From an uncultured Bacilli bacterium (GTDB taxonomy: Bacteria > Bacillota_I > Bacilli_A > RF39 > UBA660), in assembly GCA_910584655.1 (NCBI GenBank), contig CAJUBJ010000001.1:1-64000 (forward strand): a DNA stretch of 64,000 nucleotides, written 5' to 3'. How positions within the stretch are numbered: position 1 is the stretch's first letter; each line of letters starts with the position of its first letter. Below the pieces are notes generated by a model that was not told the DNA's origin, made no database searches, and worked only from the letters and a program-made list of their open reading frames with translations. Of the stretch, positions 63,502-64,000 are shown piece by piece. The translations under genes and the position numbers were made by a program.

Positions 63502-64000
63502 ATGTATATACCGATTGGTATTAAATCAGACTATTCGTTGTTAAAGAGTTTAATTAAAATAAATGATTTAATGACTTATTTAACGAGTAAAAGCATTACT
63601 GCTGCTGGAATTCTTGATGATAATTTATTTGGTAGTATATGTTTTTATAATAGCTGTATTAAGAATAATATAAAACCTATTATAGGGTTAGATGTTAAAT
63701 TAGGTACAGGGAGTATTTATTTATATGCAAAGGATTATGAAGGATTTCAAAATTTGCTTAAAATTAATACAATTATTCAAGAAAGAGAATTAAATTATGT
63801 CGACTTAAAAAGTTATAAGAAAAATATACTTTGTGTATTGCCTTATAAAAATAAAGATATTTATGATGAAATAAGAAAAATATATGAAGAATTATTTATT
63901 GGTTATGGTGATGAATTTGAAAAGAAAAATGCTATATTAATAAGTAATAAAATAGTTTATATTAATATTGTTAGAACATTTTCTTTTAAGGATGTTAAAT
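63502..64000 (+). CDS. dnaE: DNA polymerase III alpha subunit DnaE, N-terminal part (partial)
   Basis: 166 residues are visible before the window ends. They form a PHP domain of the DnaE type: IGIKSDYSLLKSLIKINDLM, then GILDDNLFGSICFYNSCIKN and KPIIGLDVKL, matching B. subtilis DnaE in order. The PHP metal motif (HxHSxYS) reads IKSDYS here and the TDHG loop reads LDDN, so the metal site is lost. B. subtilis DnaE also has a degraded PHP. ATG 63502 follows AAAGGTGG by 8 nt; ATG 63496 is too close to it. The polymerase domains lie beyond the window. Confidence 0.88.
   Translation, partial: MYIPIGIKSDYSLLKSLIKINDLMTYLTSKSITAAGILDDNLFGSICFYNSCIKNNIKPIIGLDVKLGTGSIYLYAKDYEGFQNLLKINTIIQERELNYVDLKSYKKNILCVLPYKNKDIYDEIRKIYEELFIGYGDEFEKKNAILISNKIVYINIVRTFSFKDVK

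Noticed and set aside
1..64000. CRISPR arrays, tRNA genes, rRNA genes, 4.5S RNA and tmRNA
   Set aside because: I scanned the intergenic regions and saw no repeat-spacer pattern, cloverleaf or rRNA core; gaps over 200 nt are explained by the T-box, the infC leader, the small ORF region before gpsB and rnpB.

Overview
The window is AT-rich DNA from a low-GC Gram-positive bacterium (Bacillota). Genes are tightly packed, UGA is a stop codon and tryptophan is UGG, so the code is standard. Gene content (dnaD, recU, gpsB, prkC/prpC, rny, an RNase J, ylxM, and the Firmicutes-type ftsA-ftsZ-spoIIGA-sigE block) points to the class Bacilli, perhaps one of the uncultured, genome-reduced gut lineages near Erysipelotrichia/RF39. 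That placement is inference; no species can be named. spoIIGA, sigE and a possible CotD-like coat protein suggest that the organism makes, or recently made, endospores.

Layout: 1-2520 holds the tail of an Rpn-family nuclease gene, then a threonine T-box riboswitch driving a small unknown ORF and a thrS whose product lacks the TGS domain. 2600-19700 is a type VII (ESX/WXG100) secretion locus: one EssC ATPase, one YukD/EsaB-like protein and two parallel cassettes. Each cassette has its own promoter, small helical WXG100-like proteins, a short helical protein directly before a very large acidic coiled-coil protein, and DUF4176 proteins at the end. No EsaA, EssA or EssB homologue was seen. A two-hairpin RNA element occurs once in each cassette with a compensatory base-pair change. 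19700-24700 carries a HelD-type RNA polymerase recycling helicase, a surface protein with InlB-type repeats, and a coiled-coil metallophosphoesterase.

24700-45000 is core genome: infC-rpmI-rplT with an attenuator leader and a probable AUA start; ftsA-ftsZ; spoIIGA-sigE; rlmN-prpC-prkC-rsgA-rpe-nagZ-like; cca-dnaD-nth; ponA and recU on the minus strand; gpsB; rnpB (RNase P RNA); a short RodZ-like protein; pgsA. 45000-64000 holds recA behind a possible SOS box, an 889-aa orphan, rny, a VanY-like peptidase, a CAT-fold acyltransferase, an RNase J, ftsY-ylxM and ffh (the SRP pathway), a thymidylate kinase, a cluster of envelope proteins (secreted protein, DUF5305 protein, CotD-like protein, pseudopilin), rpoZ, rpmB (minus), a transglutaminase-like protein and the start of dnaE.

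Many genes sit in a compact pattern: intrinsic terminator, extended -10 promoter (TGnTATAAT), ribosome binding site, start. Predicted 5' leaders are often only 10-30 nt. The long leaders (T-box, infC, and the two type VII cassettes) therefore stand out as likely regulatory. Starts were chosen by ribosome binding site spacing where several in-frame starts exist.
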